A stretch of DNA of 21,211 nucleotides. It comes from JANXXV01 sp038230275. GTDB lineage: Bacteria; Acidobacteriota; Terriglobia; Bryobacterales; Bryobacteraceae. Within the stretch, counting starts at the first letter, position 1. Each line of letters begins with the position of its first letter. The DNA lies in contig JBBRNO010000121.1 of the NCBI GenBank assembly GCA_038230275.1, positions 1 through 21,211 on the forward strand, given 5' to 3'. A model generated the notes under the pieces. The model was not told where the DNA came from and ran no database searches. It saw only the letters and a list, made by a program, of their open reading frames with translations. Shown here piece by piece: positions 8,001 to 14,160 of the stretch. A program made the translations under genes and the position numbers.

Positions 8001-8563
8001 TGGAACTGCGCGGCGCGGGTAATCTGCTGGGCGGCGAGCAACACGGGCAAATCGAATCGGTAGGCTTCGATATGTACATCCGCATGTTGGAAGAAGCCGT
8101 GCAGGAATTGAAAGGCGAAGAGATTCCGCTGGAAATCCATTCCACGCTCAACCTGGGCTTGGATATCCGCATTCCACAGGAGTACATATCAGACGAACAC
8201 CAGCGGCTGCGCACCTACAAGCGCATCTCCGACGCGCGCAATAGCGAAGACGCCACCAAGATCACCGCCGAACTGGAGGACCGCTACGGACCGCCGCCGG
8301 ATGCCGTTCTGAACCTGCTTCAATTCTCCGTGGTGAAGAGTCTGGTGGAGAGCGTGGGTGTCGAGGCGATCGACCGCCGGCAAGGTGGGCTGAACATCAA
8401 GTTCCATCAGCAGTCGAAGATCAACCCGGTAAAGCTTTTGGAAATTGTAAAGGGTACCGAAGGCGCGCAATTTACTCCGGCCGGTGTGTTGCGGTTGCCA
8501 TTGCACGGGATCGAAAGTGCTCCTGACATTCTCGACTATCTGACGCAGTTGTTCGGCAGTTAA
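5093..8563 (+). CDS. mfd: Transcription-repair coupling factor Mfd
   Basis: A DNA translocase (1156 aa, close to the 1148 of E. coli) that pushes stalled RNA polymerase off lesions and recruits UvrA. Domain order is complete. It has a UvrB-like N-terminal module (about 1-330) and a CarD-like RNA polymerase interaction domain starting at about 497 (DLKPGDFVVHVTHGVGKFIG). The helicase motor has Walker A GDVGFGKT (648-655), DEEQ (749-752), SATP (775-778), the ENGLDIP motif from 892 and LRGRVGRS near 920. A RGAGNLLGGEQHG segment and the C-terminal D7 domain follow. The start is GTG, 3 nt after the rfaE2 stop; no strong ribosome site is visible, suggesting translational coupling to rfaE2. No missing key residue was noticed. 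Confidence 0.97.
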   Translation: MTHPAIRDLFESLGRNAVFQELLRLVAKQEARHVSFSGLTTTAKAIYLVLLAQALERPIVVIVDGNKQAEALSELVDTFYDLLSTSRDTQRPQMIPALDTLPFQHLSPHNEIAEQRAIALWRLATRTVPITITPVASALLRTESPDFYRQLALSLHTTDEIALEDVIAHLESIGYERREPVEMVGEYSVRGGILDVFPADSEKPVRIEFFGDTVESMRRFDPETQRSVLQIKEVSVLPLVEYPRSRKLFYDLAEHVESDSLTMPGEPFPGWEFWVPVVRPRDHSLFSLMKNPLIVWDEPELTAAAADRLWKRMDHPEKPSACPPEKSFFRWEELRAQVDSATAVSLRGLEVVTASDAATPSLHLPTRPSVAFHGNMRMAVSEGRALVEQGGRVVFFAPSTGELERLADILQEYRVPFQLGLDPNDTTPEYLAERAYMAGAVAGTFLVKGRVKRGVVFTDAHLAIFGSEDLFDTSDLIAQPGPSKSQLAAFQADIADLKPGDFVVHVTHGVGKFIGLRTLGQGEQTGDFMLLEYAAEAKLYVPLTRMDLVQKYRGAGEGAPPLDRMGGATWSKTKTRVKTKMRDMADELLKLYAQRKMAEGFSFSPDANWQREFEDAFEYSATKDQISAVRQIKKDMESSHPMDRLLCGDVGFGKTEVAMRTAFKALGDGKQVAVLAPTTVLCLQHFESFKRRFAPFPVKVEMLSRFRSAKEIKASLEEVAAGKVDIVIGTHRLLSKDVEFHDLGLLIVDEEQRFGVTHKERLKTIKKNVDVLTMSATPIPRTLHMSLLGMRDMSIIETPPKDRLAIQTVVAHFDKDLIKTAIEQEISRGGQVYFVHNRVDSIFMRAAMIREMLPDIRIGVGHGQMGEAELEKVLLGFMKHDYDVFVCTTIVENGLDIPLANTMIIENAERYGLSELYQLRGRVGRSNRRAYAYLLVPADTELSEVARKRLAALKEFSDLGAGFKIAALDLELRGAGNLLGGEQHGQIESVGFDMYIRMLEEAVQELKGEEIPLEIHSTLNLGLDIRIPQEYISDEHQRLRTYKRISDARNSEDATKITAELEDRYGPPPDAVLNLLQFSVVKSLVESVGVEAIDRRQGGLNIKFHQQSKINPVKLLEIVKGTEGAQFTPAGVLRLPLHGIESAPDILDYLTQLFGS

Positions 8564-8602
8564 AGAGTCCCGGAACCGCCACATCGAAGCCGCTGGTGAA
8601 TC

Positions 8603-8616
8603 GGAATTAATATTCC
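8603..8616. repeat. Small inverted repeat upstream of the lipoprotein gene
   Basis: GGAAT-TAAT-ATTCC (8603-8607 and 8612-8616) in the 102-bp gap between mfd and the next gene. It is AT-rich and lacks a T run, so it is not a classical terminator. It could be a regulator site or part of the promoter for the downstream lipoprotein. Little else is visible in this gap except AGAGG five nt before the next ATG. Confidence 0.3.
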
Positions 8617-8665
8617 AGAACGTAACTTCCGAATCGCCGCCGGGTCTAACAAGGTAGAGGTTCTT

Positions 8666-8977
8666 ATGAAGCGTTCTCTATCAGCCCTTGTATTGTTCGG
8701 AGGCTTAGCGCTGGTATCGTTAACCGGCTGCGCGTCTCATTATGGTGGCGGATACTACGCCAGCATTCCACCACCGCCCGCCCGCTACGGCGTCCAGGGT
8801 TACGCCCCAGCTCCGGGCTACGTCTGGGCGGATGGCTATTACGCCTATGGATCTGGCCGCTACGACTGGAGCCCCGGCCGATGGGTACGCCCGCCGCGCG
8901 CCCGTTCCCAGTGGGTTCCCGGCCAATGGGAGCGGGACCACCGCGGATACCGTCTGCGCCGCGGATACTGGCGATAA
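8666..8977 (+). CDS. YXWGXW repeat-containing lipoprotein
   Basis: A small (103 aa) exported lipoprotein of unknown function. The N-terminus MKRSLSALVLFGGLALVSLTGC is a type II signal peptide with lipobox LTGC, predicting lipidation at Cys22. The mature part is very rich in Tyr, Trp, Gly, Pro and Arg, with repeated Tyr/Trp-x-Trp-like units (GYVWADGYYAYGSGRYDW, SPGRWVRPPR, SQWVPGQW). These resemble the YXWGXW repeat family found in many Gram-negative envelopes. Its net charge is strongly positive. AGAGG lies five nt upstream of the ATG. It stands alone, between mfd and a convergent cupin gene. Confidence 0.8.
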   Translation: MKRSLSALVLFGGLALVSLTGCASHYGGGYYASIPPPPARYGVQGYAPAPGYVWADGYYAYGSGRYDWSPGRWVRPPRARSQWVPGQWERDHRGYRLRRGYWR

Positions 8978-9064
8978 CCGCGTAGTGAAGGCCTCCCCCG
9001 GAGCGGCGGTGAATCGTGTCAGTTTTACGCGGCGCAAAGGCAGAAGATACCGTTCATCCCGCGG

Positions 9065-9427
9065 CTACGGTAAAGGCTTAGTCGCCTGCACCGTGCCCGC
9101 GGGATGGTTTGGCGGGGAGTAGATCGTATACAACTTCAATTGCGCCGTCTTCGACGAATTGATCACGTTGTGATATGTTCCGGCGGGTATCACCACCGCA
9201 TCCCCGTCATGTGCCATGATTTGCTTCTTTTCGTCCAAGACAAATTTCGCCTCGCCCCGCTCGATGCGAAAGAACTGGTCGACGTCGGGATGAACTTCAT
9301 CGCCGATGTCTTCACCGGGCTGCAAACACATCAGCACCAGTTGCGAATGTTTCCCCGTAAACACGACGTGCCGGAAGTCAGTGTTCTCCAAAGTTTGTGT
9401 TTCAATCGAGCCAAAGTAACCGTCCAT
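9065..9427 (-). CDS. Cupin domain-containing protein
   Basis: A small single-domain cupin (120 aa). The ATG at 9427 is chosen because a strong AAGGAGGG lies seven nt upstream and homologues begin at this MDGYFGSIE-like point; the frame stays open further upstream without a ribosome site. The conserved barrel shows motif 1 around PGEDIGDEVHPDVDQFFRIERG, with a partial metal triad (His-Asp-Gln-Phe-Phe), and motif 2 around DGDAVVIPAGTYHNVIN with its His. A metal site is likely; the substrate is unknown. It follows a tiny membrane-protein gene by 14 nt on the same strand and is the last gene of the small-gene cluster. Convergent with the YXWGXW lipoprotein; the 87 bp between them shows no clear terminator. 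Confidence 0.85.
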   Translation of the reverse strand: MDGYFGSIETQTLENTDFRHVVFTGKHSQLVLMCLQPGEDIGDEVHPDVDQFFRIERGEAKFVLDEKKQIMAHDGDAVVIPAGTYHNVINSSKTAQLKLYTIYSPPNHPAGTVQATKPLP

Positions 9428-9434
9428 GATAAAT

Positions 9435-9442
9435 CCCTCCTT
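9435..9442 (-). promoter_or_regulatory. Strong ribosome binding site of the cupin gene
   Basis: AAGGAGGG on the minus strand, seven nt before the ATG at 9427 and overlapping the stop codon of the preceding tiny gene. It decides the cupin start, against the longer open frame that extends to 9529. Confidence 0.75.
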
Positions 9443-9597
9443 CAACGCAAGACGCCAAGCAAGTAGGCAATGAGGAGAATCAACAGGATTGTCCCCAAGC
9501 CAACACCGGCCCCGCCGCCAGCTCCCCAACGACTATGGCCGTAGTACCCTCCGCCACCGCCAAACACTAACAACAAGATAATGATGAGTATCAGCAC
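9442..9597 (-). CDS. Tiny hydrophobic protein, DUF3309-like
   Basis: A 51-residue membrane peptide, too short for common gene-calling cut-offs. It starts with GTG at 9597, seven nt after an excellent AAGGAGG (9605-9611), and ends with TGA at 9442-9444. The product has a hydrophobic start (VLILIIILLLVF), a Gly-rich polar middle (GGGGGYYGHSRWGAGGG) and a second hydrophobic helix (GTILLILLIAYLLGVL). This two-helix hairpin with a Ser-Arg-Trp-Gly centre resembles the small DUF3309 family, usually found beside stress genes. The function is unknown. It lies 33 nt downstream of the 70-aa membrane protein gene and 14 nt upstream of the cupin gene, all on one strand. Confidence 0.72.
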   Translation of the reverse strand: MLILIIILLLVFGGGGGYYGHSRWGAGGGAGVGLGTILLILLIAYLLGVLR

Positions 9598-9630
9598 TGC
9601 CTTTCCTCCTTACTGATTTTCAAGCTCCCG

Positions 9631-9843
9631 CTAGCCCTTCTTCCCCGCCACCAGCAGTACGACACCGCCGATAAGCGCCACCGCCCCTGCAATCGGAGAA
9701 AGTGGCACATTGTGCGTCTTTTCACGAGTGGCGTGAATCGGCCCAATGTCCACCACGGTTTCCCTGGTGGTGTATTTAAAACCACCCCAAGCAAGACCAA
9801 ATAGCCCAAGAGCAATCAGAATCAATCCAACCGTTTTCCTCAC
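9631..9843 (-). CDS. Small two-helix membrane protein of unknown function
   Basis: A 70-residue protein starting with GTG at 9843, six nt after AAAGGAGG (9849-9856). The first hydrophobic segment is VGLILIALGLFGLAWGGF. A polar middle (TRETVVDIGPIHATREKTHNVPL) follows, then a second membrane segment IAGAVALIGGVVLLVAGKKG. The VVDIGPIHA...PLSP centre is a pattern I associate with small conserved hypothetical membrane proteins of proteobacteria and acidobacteria, but I cannot name a function. It heads the group with the DUF3309-like peptide and the cupin, and has csbD upstream on the same strand. Confidence 0.75.
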   Translation of the reverse strand: MRKTVGLILIALGLFGLAWGGFKYTTRETVVDIGPIHATREKTHNVPLSPIAGAVALIGGVVLLVAGKKG

Positions 9844-9861
9844 GCCAGCCTCCTTTGAGCG

Positions 9862-9875
9862 ACGGTACCTACCGT
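9862..9875. promoter_or_regulatory. Inverted repeat ACGGTA-CC-TACCGT upstream of the small-gene group
   Basis: A perfect 6-bp inverted repeat with a 2-bp centre, 19 bp before the GTG of the 70-aa membrane protein and downstream of csbD. It could be an operator for a dimeric regulator or a transcript hairpin; no T run follows on either strand. Confidence 0.4.
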
Positions 9876-9923
9876 TTACTGCGCAATTTCACGCAGCAGT
9901 TGCGTGCGTTTCCGCGCGCCTGG

Positions 9924-10103
9924 CTATGGCTCAAACACCTTTTCAATTTGCCCAACTTTCTTTTGAATTTTGCCGGCAAGCTTTTCGTCCTGGCCTTCAG
10001 CCGTCAGCTTTGGATTGTCCGTCACCTGACCGGCTTTCTCCTTGACCTTACCTTTCACTTCATGAAGCTTGCCTTCGATCTCATCTTTCATACTGGGTTT
10101 CAT
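9924..10103 (-). CDS. CsbD family stress-related protein
   Basis: A 59-residue soluble, highly charged protein of the CsbD type, whose members are induced by general stress in many bacteria but have no defined biochemical role. The typical pattern is clear: DEIEGKLHEVKGKVKEKAGQ, then a loop DNPKLTAEGQDEKLAGKIQ, then KKVGQIEKVFEP. The ATG at 10103 follows GAGGAG (10109-10114) by five nt; a second Met at residue 5 is possible. It is below usual length cut-offs and could be overlooked. It lies upstream of the small membrane proteins on the same strand (80-bp gap) and divergent from the SurA-like gene. Confidence 0.88.
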   Translation of the reverse strand: MKPSMKDEIEGKLHEVKGKVKEKAGQVTDNPKLTAEGQDEKLAGKIQKKVGQIEKVFEP

Positions 10104-10251
10104 CGTTTCTCCTCAAACCGGCTACGCAAGATCTAATCACGTCCGGTATCACTGCCTACTCATAAGCACGTCTCCTGCCAAGTCCGGAGAGCGCACACGA
10201 TCCAACTGGAACATCGCATGGTGAACACGGTGGCTGCGGGCCCGGTAGCGT

Positions 10252-10257
10252 TACAAT
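10252..10257 (+). promoter_or_regulatory. -10 element (TACAAT) just before the SurA-like gene
   Basis: TACAAT ends 9 bp before the ATG at 10267, and no Shine-Dalgarno sequence exists in the intervening bases. Transcription would begin within a few bases of the start codon, suggesting a leaderless or nearly leaderless mRNA. No clear -35 is seen. The 163-bp divergent gap with csbD otherwise shows no recognisable site. Confidence 0.45.
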
Positions 10258-10266
10258 AAAATCATC

Positions 10267-11388
10267 ATGAAGTTTTGTACCATCTGCGTACTTATGTCCC
10301 TGTCGTCTGCTCTGTTCGCAGCCGACATTGCATTGGTTGAAGAAATCATCGCCAAGGTGAATGGCGATATCGTCACTCGAAGCGAAATCGATCGTGGCCG
10401 GAAACTGATTGAAGCCGATCTCCGCCAGAAAGCCGTTGCCGGGCCTGAACTCGACAAACAACTCGCGGAGCGGTCAAAGGGCATCTTAAGCGAACGGATT
10501 GACCAACTACTGCTCGTCCAGAAGGGCAAGGAGATGAGCATCAACGTCGATCCCGAAGTAAGCAAGTACATCGCGCAGCTTCAGCTCGAAAGCAAGATCG
10601 CCGATCAGGAAAAATTCCAGGCCTATGTCCGGGAACAGAGCGGCCAGCCCTATGAGGATTTCCGCAGCGATATCCGCAACGGCATCTTGACGCGGCGCGT
10701 AATCAATCAGGAAGTCAGCGGCCGCATCACCGTGCCCAAGGCCGACATCAGGAAGTATTACGACGAGCACAAGAGCGAGTTCATCCGCCAGGAACAGGTG
10801 TTTCTACGCGAGATTCTGGTTTCCACCGAAGGCAAGGATGCAAAAGGAATCGCCGCGGCCGAAGTGAAAGCGAAGGCACTGAGCGCGCGCGGCAAGAAGG
10901 GCGAGAAATTCGGTGAGATGGCACGCGACAACTCCGATGCCGCCTCAGGCAAGCAGATGGGCGAACTCGGCGCCTTCAAGCGCGGAGAGCTCGACAAAAG
11001 AATCGAAGAAGTAGTGTTCAAAGGGGAACGCGGTTTCGTTACCGACCCTGTTCGCATCGGCCCCGGCTTTCTGATCCTGAAGATCGAAGAGCGCTTCAAA
11101 GAGGGACAGGCGCCCTTCGAGGAAGTGGAGAACGAAGTGATGGAGAAGCTTTACATGCCGCGCATGCAGCCGGCGGTCCGCGAATACCTCACCAAACTGC
11201 GGCAGGAAGCGTTTCTCGAAATCAAAGCGGGATACGTGGACAGCGACGCGGCGCCCGGGAAAGCGACAGCGTGGACCGATCCCGCGGTGTTGAAACCCGA
11301 AACAACTACCAAGCAAGAGGTTGCGAATCGAAAGAGAATGAAGCGGGCGTTGGGCATGATTCCCGTCCCCGGCACTTTGAAAAAATAG
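10267..11388 (+). CDS. SurA-like periplasmic peptidyl-prolyl isomerase/chaperone
   Basis: A 373-residue exported folding factor. The N-terminus MKFCTICVLMSLSSALFAAD is a signal peptide with a likely cut after ALFA. Residues 22-165 form a SurA_N-type chaperone region (VEEIIAKVNGDIVTRSEID, the classic SurA start). Residues about 175-277 form a single parvulin domain, with the block ARDNSDAASGKQMGELGAFKRGEL and the closing FLILKIEER. The Lys/Pro-rich C-terminal tail (about 325-373) is not conserved. E. coli SurA has two parvulin domains and this protein one, which is common outside proteobacteria. Expected role: assisting outer-membrane proteins. It heads a plus-strand operon with the YhaM-like (9-nt gap) and BlaI-like genes. 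Confidence 0.88.
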   Translation: MKFCTICVLMSLSSALFAADIALVEEIIAKVNGDIVTRSEIDRGRKLIEADLRQKAVAGPELDKQLAERSKGILSERIDQLLLVQKGKEMSINVDPEVSKYIAQLQLESKIADQEKFQAYVREQSGQPYEDFRSDIRNGILTRRVINQEVSGRITVPKADIRKYYDEHKSEFIRQEQVFLREILVSTEGKDAKGIAAAEVKAKALSARGKKGEKFGEMARDNSDAASGKQMGELGAFKRGELDKRIEEVVFKGERGFVTDPVRIGPGFLILKIEERFKEGQAPFEEVENEVMEKLYMPRMQPAVREYLTKLRQEAFLEIKAGYVDSDAAPGKATAWTDPAVLKPETTTKQEVANRKRMKRALGMIPVPGTLKK

Positions 11389-11397
11389 ATTCGCCCA

Positions 11398-12504
11398 ATG
11401 AAATCACCCTACGTTAGCGAGCTGCAACCGAACCAGGTTATTACCGCCACCTTTCTGGTTCAGTACAAAGACATCCGGCAAAAGAAAACCGGCGAACCAT
11501 ATCTTTCGTTGATTCTCGGCGACCGCACCGGTGAGATTGACGCCAAGATGTGGGACAACGTGTCGGAGGTGATGGAGACCTTCGACCGCGACGATTTCCT
11601 GAAAATCCGCGGCCTGCTACAGGTCTACCAAAACCGTTTGCAGTTGACCATCCACAAACTGCAAAAACAAACGGACACCGACGTCGATTTCACGGACTAC
11701 TTCCCCGCTTCCTTACGTCATCCGGACGAAATGTTCGCCGAGTTGATGGGAGTGATCGGCGCCGTCCAGAATCCTCATCTGCGCGCGCTACTGAGCGCGA
11801 TGATGGAGGACCCGGAAATCAGCCGCCGCTACAAAATCGCCCCCGCGGCCAAGAGCATTCACCATGCTTATATCGGTGGGTTGATTGAACACGTGCTGTC
11901 TCTCTGTTCCCTGGCGAAGATGACCGCGGCGCACTACCCGCATGTGGACGCGGACCTGTTAATGACAGGCGTCGTGCTGCACGATATCGGCAAAATTCAC
12001 GAGTTGACCTACGATCGCAGCTTCGGCTATAGCAGCGAAGGCCAACTGCTGGGCCACATTATTATCGCGCTGCGAATGGTGGACGAGAAGACGCGGTTGA
12101 TCCCCGGCTTCCCGCCGAAACTTCGGACGCTGGTGGACCACTTGATTGTCAGCCACCACGGAGAGTTGGATTTCGGATCGCCGAAAGTGCCGTTGTTTCC
12201 CGAAGCCTTGTTGCTGCATCACCTGGACAATCTCGATTCGAAAATGGAAGCCATGCGCGCCTTCCTGCACAAAGACCGGCACGTCGACGGTTGCTGGACC
12301 GGCTACAACACTTCACTCGAACGTTCCGTCTTGAAGAAGCAGAAGTTTCTGGAAGAAGAACCAGAACCCCCGGCAGCCGCTCCCATTGCTCCGGAACCAC
12401 TGGCTGCAAAGCCGCAACCAGCGCCCGCGTCCGCGTCTCATCAGTTCAAATCGCAATCCCTGTTCGGCGAAAAGCTGCAGGGTGCCTTACATAAGGAACC
12501 GTAA
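11398..12504 (+). CDS. YhaM-like 3'-5' exoribonuclease (OB fold plus HD domain)
   Basis: A 368-residue cytoplasmic nuclease-like protein. An N-terminal OB fold (about 13-92) shows KKTGEPYLSLILGDRTGEIDAKMWD and is expected to bind nucleic acid. The HD phosphohydrolase domain has His165 (GGLIEHVLSL), His195-Asp196 (VVLHDIGKIHEL), His253-His254 (IVSHHGE) and Asp277 (HHLDNLDSKM), a full metal-ligand set. This architecture and the family length up to about residue 320 match YhaM, a 3'-5' exoribonuclease. A low-complexity Pro/Ala/Glu tail (about 319-350) is extra. Its stop shares a base with the next gene's start (TAATG). Confidence 0.88.
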   Translation: MKSPYVSELQPNQVITATFLVQYKDIRQKKTGEPYLSLILGDRTGEIDAKMWDNVSEVMETFDRDDFLKIRGLLQVYQNRLQLTIHKLQKQTDTDVDFTDYFPASLRHPDEMFAELMGVIGAVQNPHLRALLSAMMEDPEISRRYKIAPAAKSIHHAYIGGLIEHVLSLCSLAKMTAAHYPHVDADLLMTGVVLHDIGKIHELTYDRSFGYSSEGQLLGHIIIALRMVDEKTRLIPGFPPKLRTLVDHLIVSHHGELDFGSPKVPLFPEALLLHHLDNLDSKMEAMRAFLHKDRHVDGCWTGYNTSLERSVLKKQKFLEEEPEPPAAAPIAPEPLAAKPQPAPASASHQFKSQSLFGEKLQGALHKEP

Positions 12505-12878
12505 TGTCGCGTGAGATTCCCCCTCCGTTGGAACTGCAGTGCCTCAAAGCACTTTGGGAGTTGGGGGAGGCCAATGTCAAGGATGTCCGCCGCATACTCA
12601 CGGGCAACCGCAAACTGGCGTATACAACCGTGATGACCGTCCTGGACCGATTAGAGCGCCGTGGCGGCGTCCGGCGCCGCAAGATAGGACGCTCATTCGT
12701 TTACACCCCGACCCTGAGCCGCGAGACGCTGCGCCGCCTGGCGCTGAAGGAGTTCGTCGATAGCTTCTTCGATGGGTCCACCGATTCACTGAAAGACTAC
12801 CTCGACGGTGCGGAGCTCGGTCCCGTGGAATTTCCCGGCGTGATGGTAGAAGCGCAGATGGATACTTCCCTGCTCTAG
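12504..12878 (+). CDS. BlaI/MecI/CopY family transcriptional regulator
   Basis: A 124-residue winged-helix repressor. The DNA-binding domain spans about 8-72: LELQCLKALWELGEANVKDV, recognition region LAYTTVMTVLDRLERRG, and wing RRKIGRSFVYTPTLS. The following helix region (RETLRRLALKEFVDSFFDGS) fits the dimerisation part. Relatives are usually paired with a BlaR1-type membrane metalloprotease, but none is adjacent here. The ATG overlaps the YhaM-like stop, with AAGGAA upstream, so it is the third gene of that operon. The target is unknown. Its TAG stop is embedded in the same CTAG as the stop of the convergent protease gene. Confidence 0.9.
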   Translation: MSREIPPPLELQCLKALWELGEANVKDVRRILTGNRKLAYTTVMTVLDRLERRGGVRRRKIGRSFVYTPTLSRETLRRLALKEFVDSFFDGSTDSLKDYLDGAELGPVEFPGVMVEAQMDTSLL

Positions 12879-14152
12879 CGCTTCTTCAGCAGCACAGCCA
12901 CAAACTCCGGATCGGAAGCAGCCAGAACGTTCTTCGGAATGTAGCAATACCCGTTCTCACCCCAGTCAGTTCCCCATGAGTTTTTCACCACGAAGAAATT
13001 GCCGGCGTACCCGGTGATCAGCATCGCATGGCGGCCATGACGGCCGTCGGGGGCTTCCGCGGCATTGAACAATCCGTCGCGGCCCACCCTGGAAAAGGTG
13101 CCGCCCGTGTTCATAGCCACGTGAACCGGACAGCCGGCGCTCAGCACTCTGCGTACGTCGTCCAGCGCAATGGGATGGGGAACACCATCCAGCCGGTGAC
13201 GGTCCGCATCCGCCGCCAGTTGCGTCTCGCGGGTTACTGGATATTCCTGGTCGTCCGGCCACAACTCCTGGCGGCACGTTCCGTTCTCCACCAGCACTTG
13301 CCCCGGCTCCGGCCCGCCGACGGTTCCATCGCCGCCGCTATAGGCATACGGGAAGTCTTTCGAATCCCCTTGCATCTTCTGGAATTCCAGCATGGTGTAG
13401 CTGCACGACAAGCGTGGATTTTCCTGCTGCTGGATGTTGCGCGACATCTCCAGAGCATGCGTCCATGCGAAAGCGGAGCAGCGGGAAGTCTGGCTTTGGT
13501 CGCCCACCGGACTGCAGTATTTACGCAGGTCAATTGCATCCTGCTCCTGCACATTGGCATAGGCCGGCGGCAATGGCTGCGGCGGAGTACGGTCTCCCTT
13601 ATCAGGCACCGCCACTTCCAAATTACTGAGATCGATGCCGGTGAATCGCGTCTGCAACGCCTGCAGCACGGCCATCGAAACGAAGCCGAAGGCGGCCAGC
13701 TTGCCATCGCGCTCAAACAAATTCACCGTGTCTGATGTGCCTGGAAAGATGCGGTCGAACTGGCTGTCGAACGTGTGATCCTCAAACGGTGTATAGCCTT
13801 CGGCGGCGCGCTGCTCGATAACCGTATCTCCGAAGAATTCCCCGCGCCCGAACAAGTTCTGCGCGGATTCCTGGTAGTCGTCGGCAGACCAATCGCCCTG
13901 ATCGTCCTCGAAGTCGTCTTCCTCGGCATCTGGGAAATCGGCAGCAGTGGCAACCACGTCATCGTCGAGATCCGGCAGCTCGTCGTCATCGCCGCCGTCA
14001 TCGCCGCCGTCGTCATCGCCGCCGTCCGCGTCTACGTCGTCTTCTTGGTCGTCGTCCTCTTCTTCAACGTCATCGCCGTCTTGATATCCATCATCATCAT
14101 CGCCATCGGAACCAAAATCATCGTCGTCGGGACTTAATCTGTATGCGCTCAT
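12875..14152 (-). CDS. Papain-like (C1 family) cysteine protease with a long Asp-rich N-terminus
   Basis: A 425-residue protein with two parts. Residues 200-425 are a papain-like protease: oxyanion Gln219 and nucleophile Cys225 at the canonical 6-residue spacing (SPVGDQSQTSRCSAFAW), His375 (RHAMLITGY) and Asn391 (VVKNSWGTDWGENGY). All four active-site residues are present. Residues 8-65 are 36/58 Asp or Glu, with GGDDDGGDDGGDD repeats, and no Lys or Arg occurs from 6 to 102. No signal peptide or classical inhibitor prodomain is seen, so it looks cytoplasmic or non-classically exported. Residues about 100-200 are of unknown fold. The ATG follows GGAAGG, and the HAD gene ends 8 nt upstream. Substrate and role are unknown. 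Confidence 0.85.
   Translation of the reverse strand: MSAYRLSPDDDDFGSDGDDDDGYQDGDDVEEEDDDQEDDVDADGGDDDGGDDGGDDDELPDLDDDVVATAADFPDAEEDDFEDDQGDWSADDYQESAQNLFGRGEFFGDTVIEQRAAEGYTPFEDHTFDSQFDRIFPGTSDTVNLFERDGKLAAFGFVSMAVLQALQTRFTGIDLSNLEVAVPDKGDRTPPQPLPPAYANVQEQDAIDLRKYCSPVGDQSQTSRCSAFAWTHALEMSRNIQQQENPRLSCSYTMLEFQKMQGDSKDFPYAYSGGDGTVGGPEPGQVLVENGTCRQELWPDDQEYPVTRETQLAADADRHRLDGVPHPIALDDVRRVLSAGCPVHVAMNTGGTFSRVGRDGLFNAAEAPDGRHGRHAMLITGYAGNFFVVKNSWGTDWGENGYCYIPKNVLAASDPEFVAVLLKKR
13987..14025 (+). repeat. 12-bp tandem repeat in the acidic coding segment
   Basis: CATCGCCGCCGT occurs at 13987-13998, 13999-14010 and, after an extra CGT, 14014-14025. On the minus strand it encodes the Gly-Gly-Asp-Asp units of the protease N-terminus. 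Such repeats can change copy number by slippage in multiples of three or twelve bases. Confidence 0.8.
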
Positions 14153-14160
14153 GTGCCTTC

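Noticed and set aside
13028..14137. Plus-strand open frames (13028-13735, 13775-14137), the second rich in Val/Ile and membrane-like
   Set aside because: They are the reverse reading of the protease gene; the Val/Ile richness is simply the complement of Asp codons.
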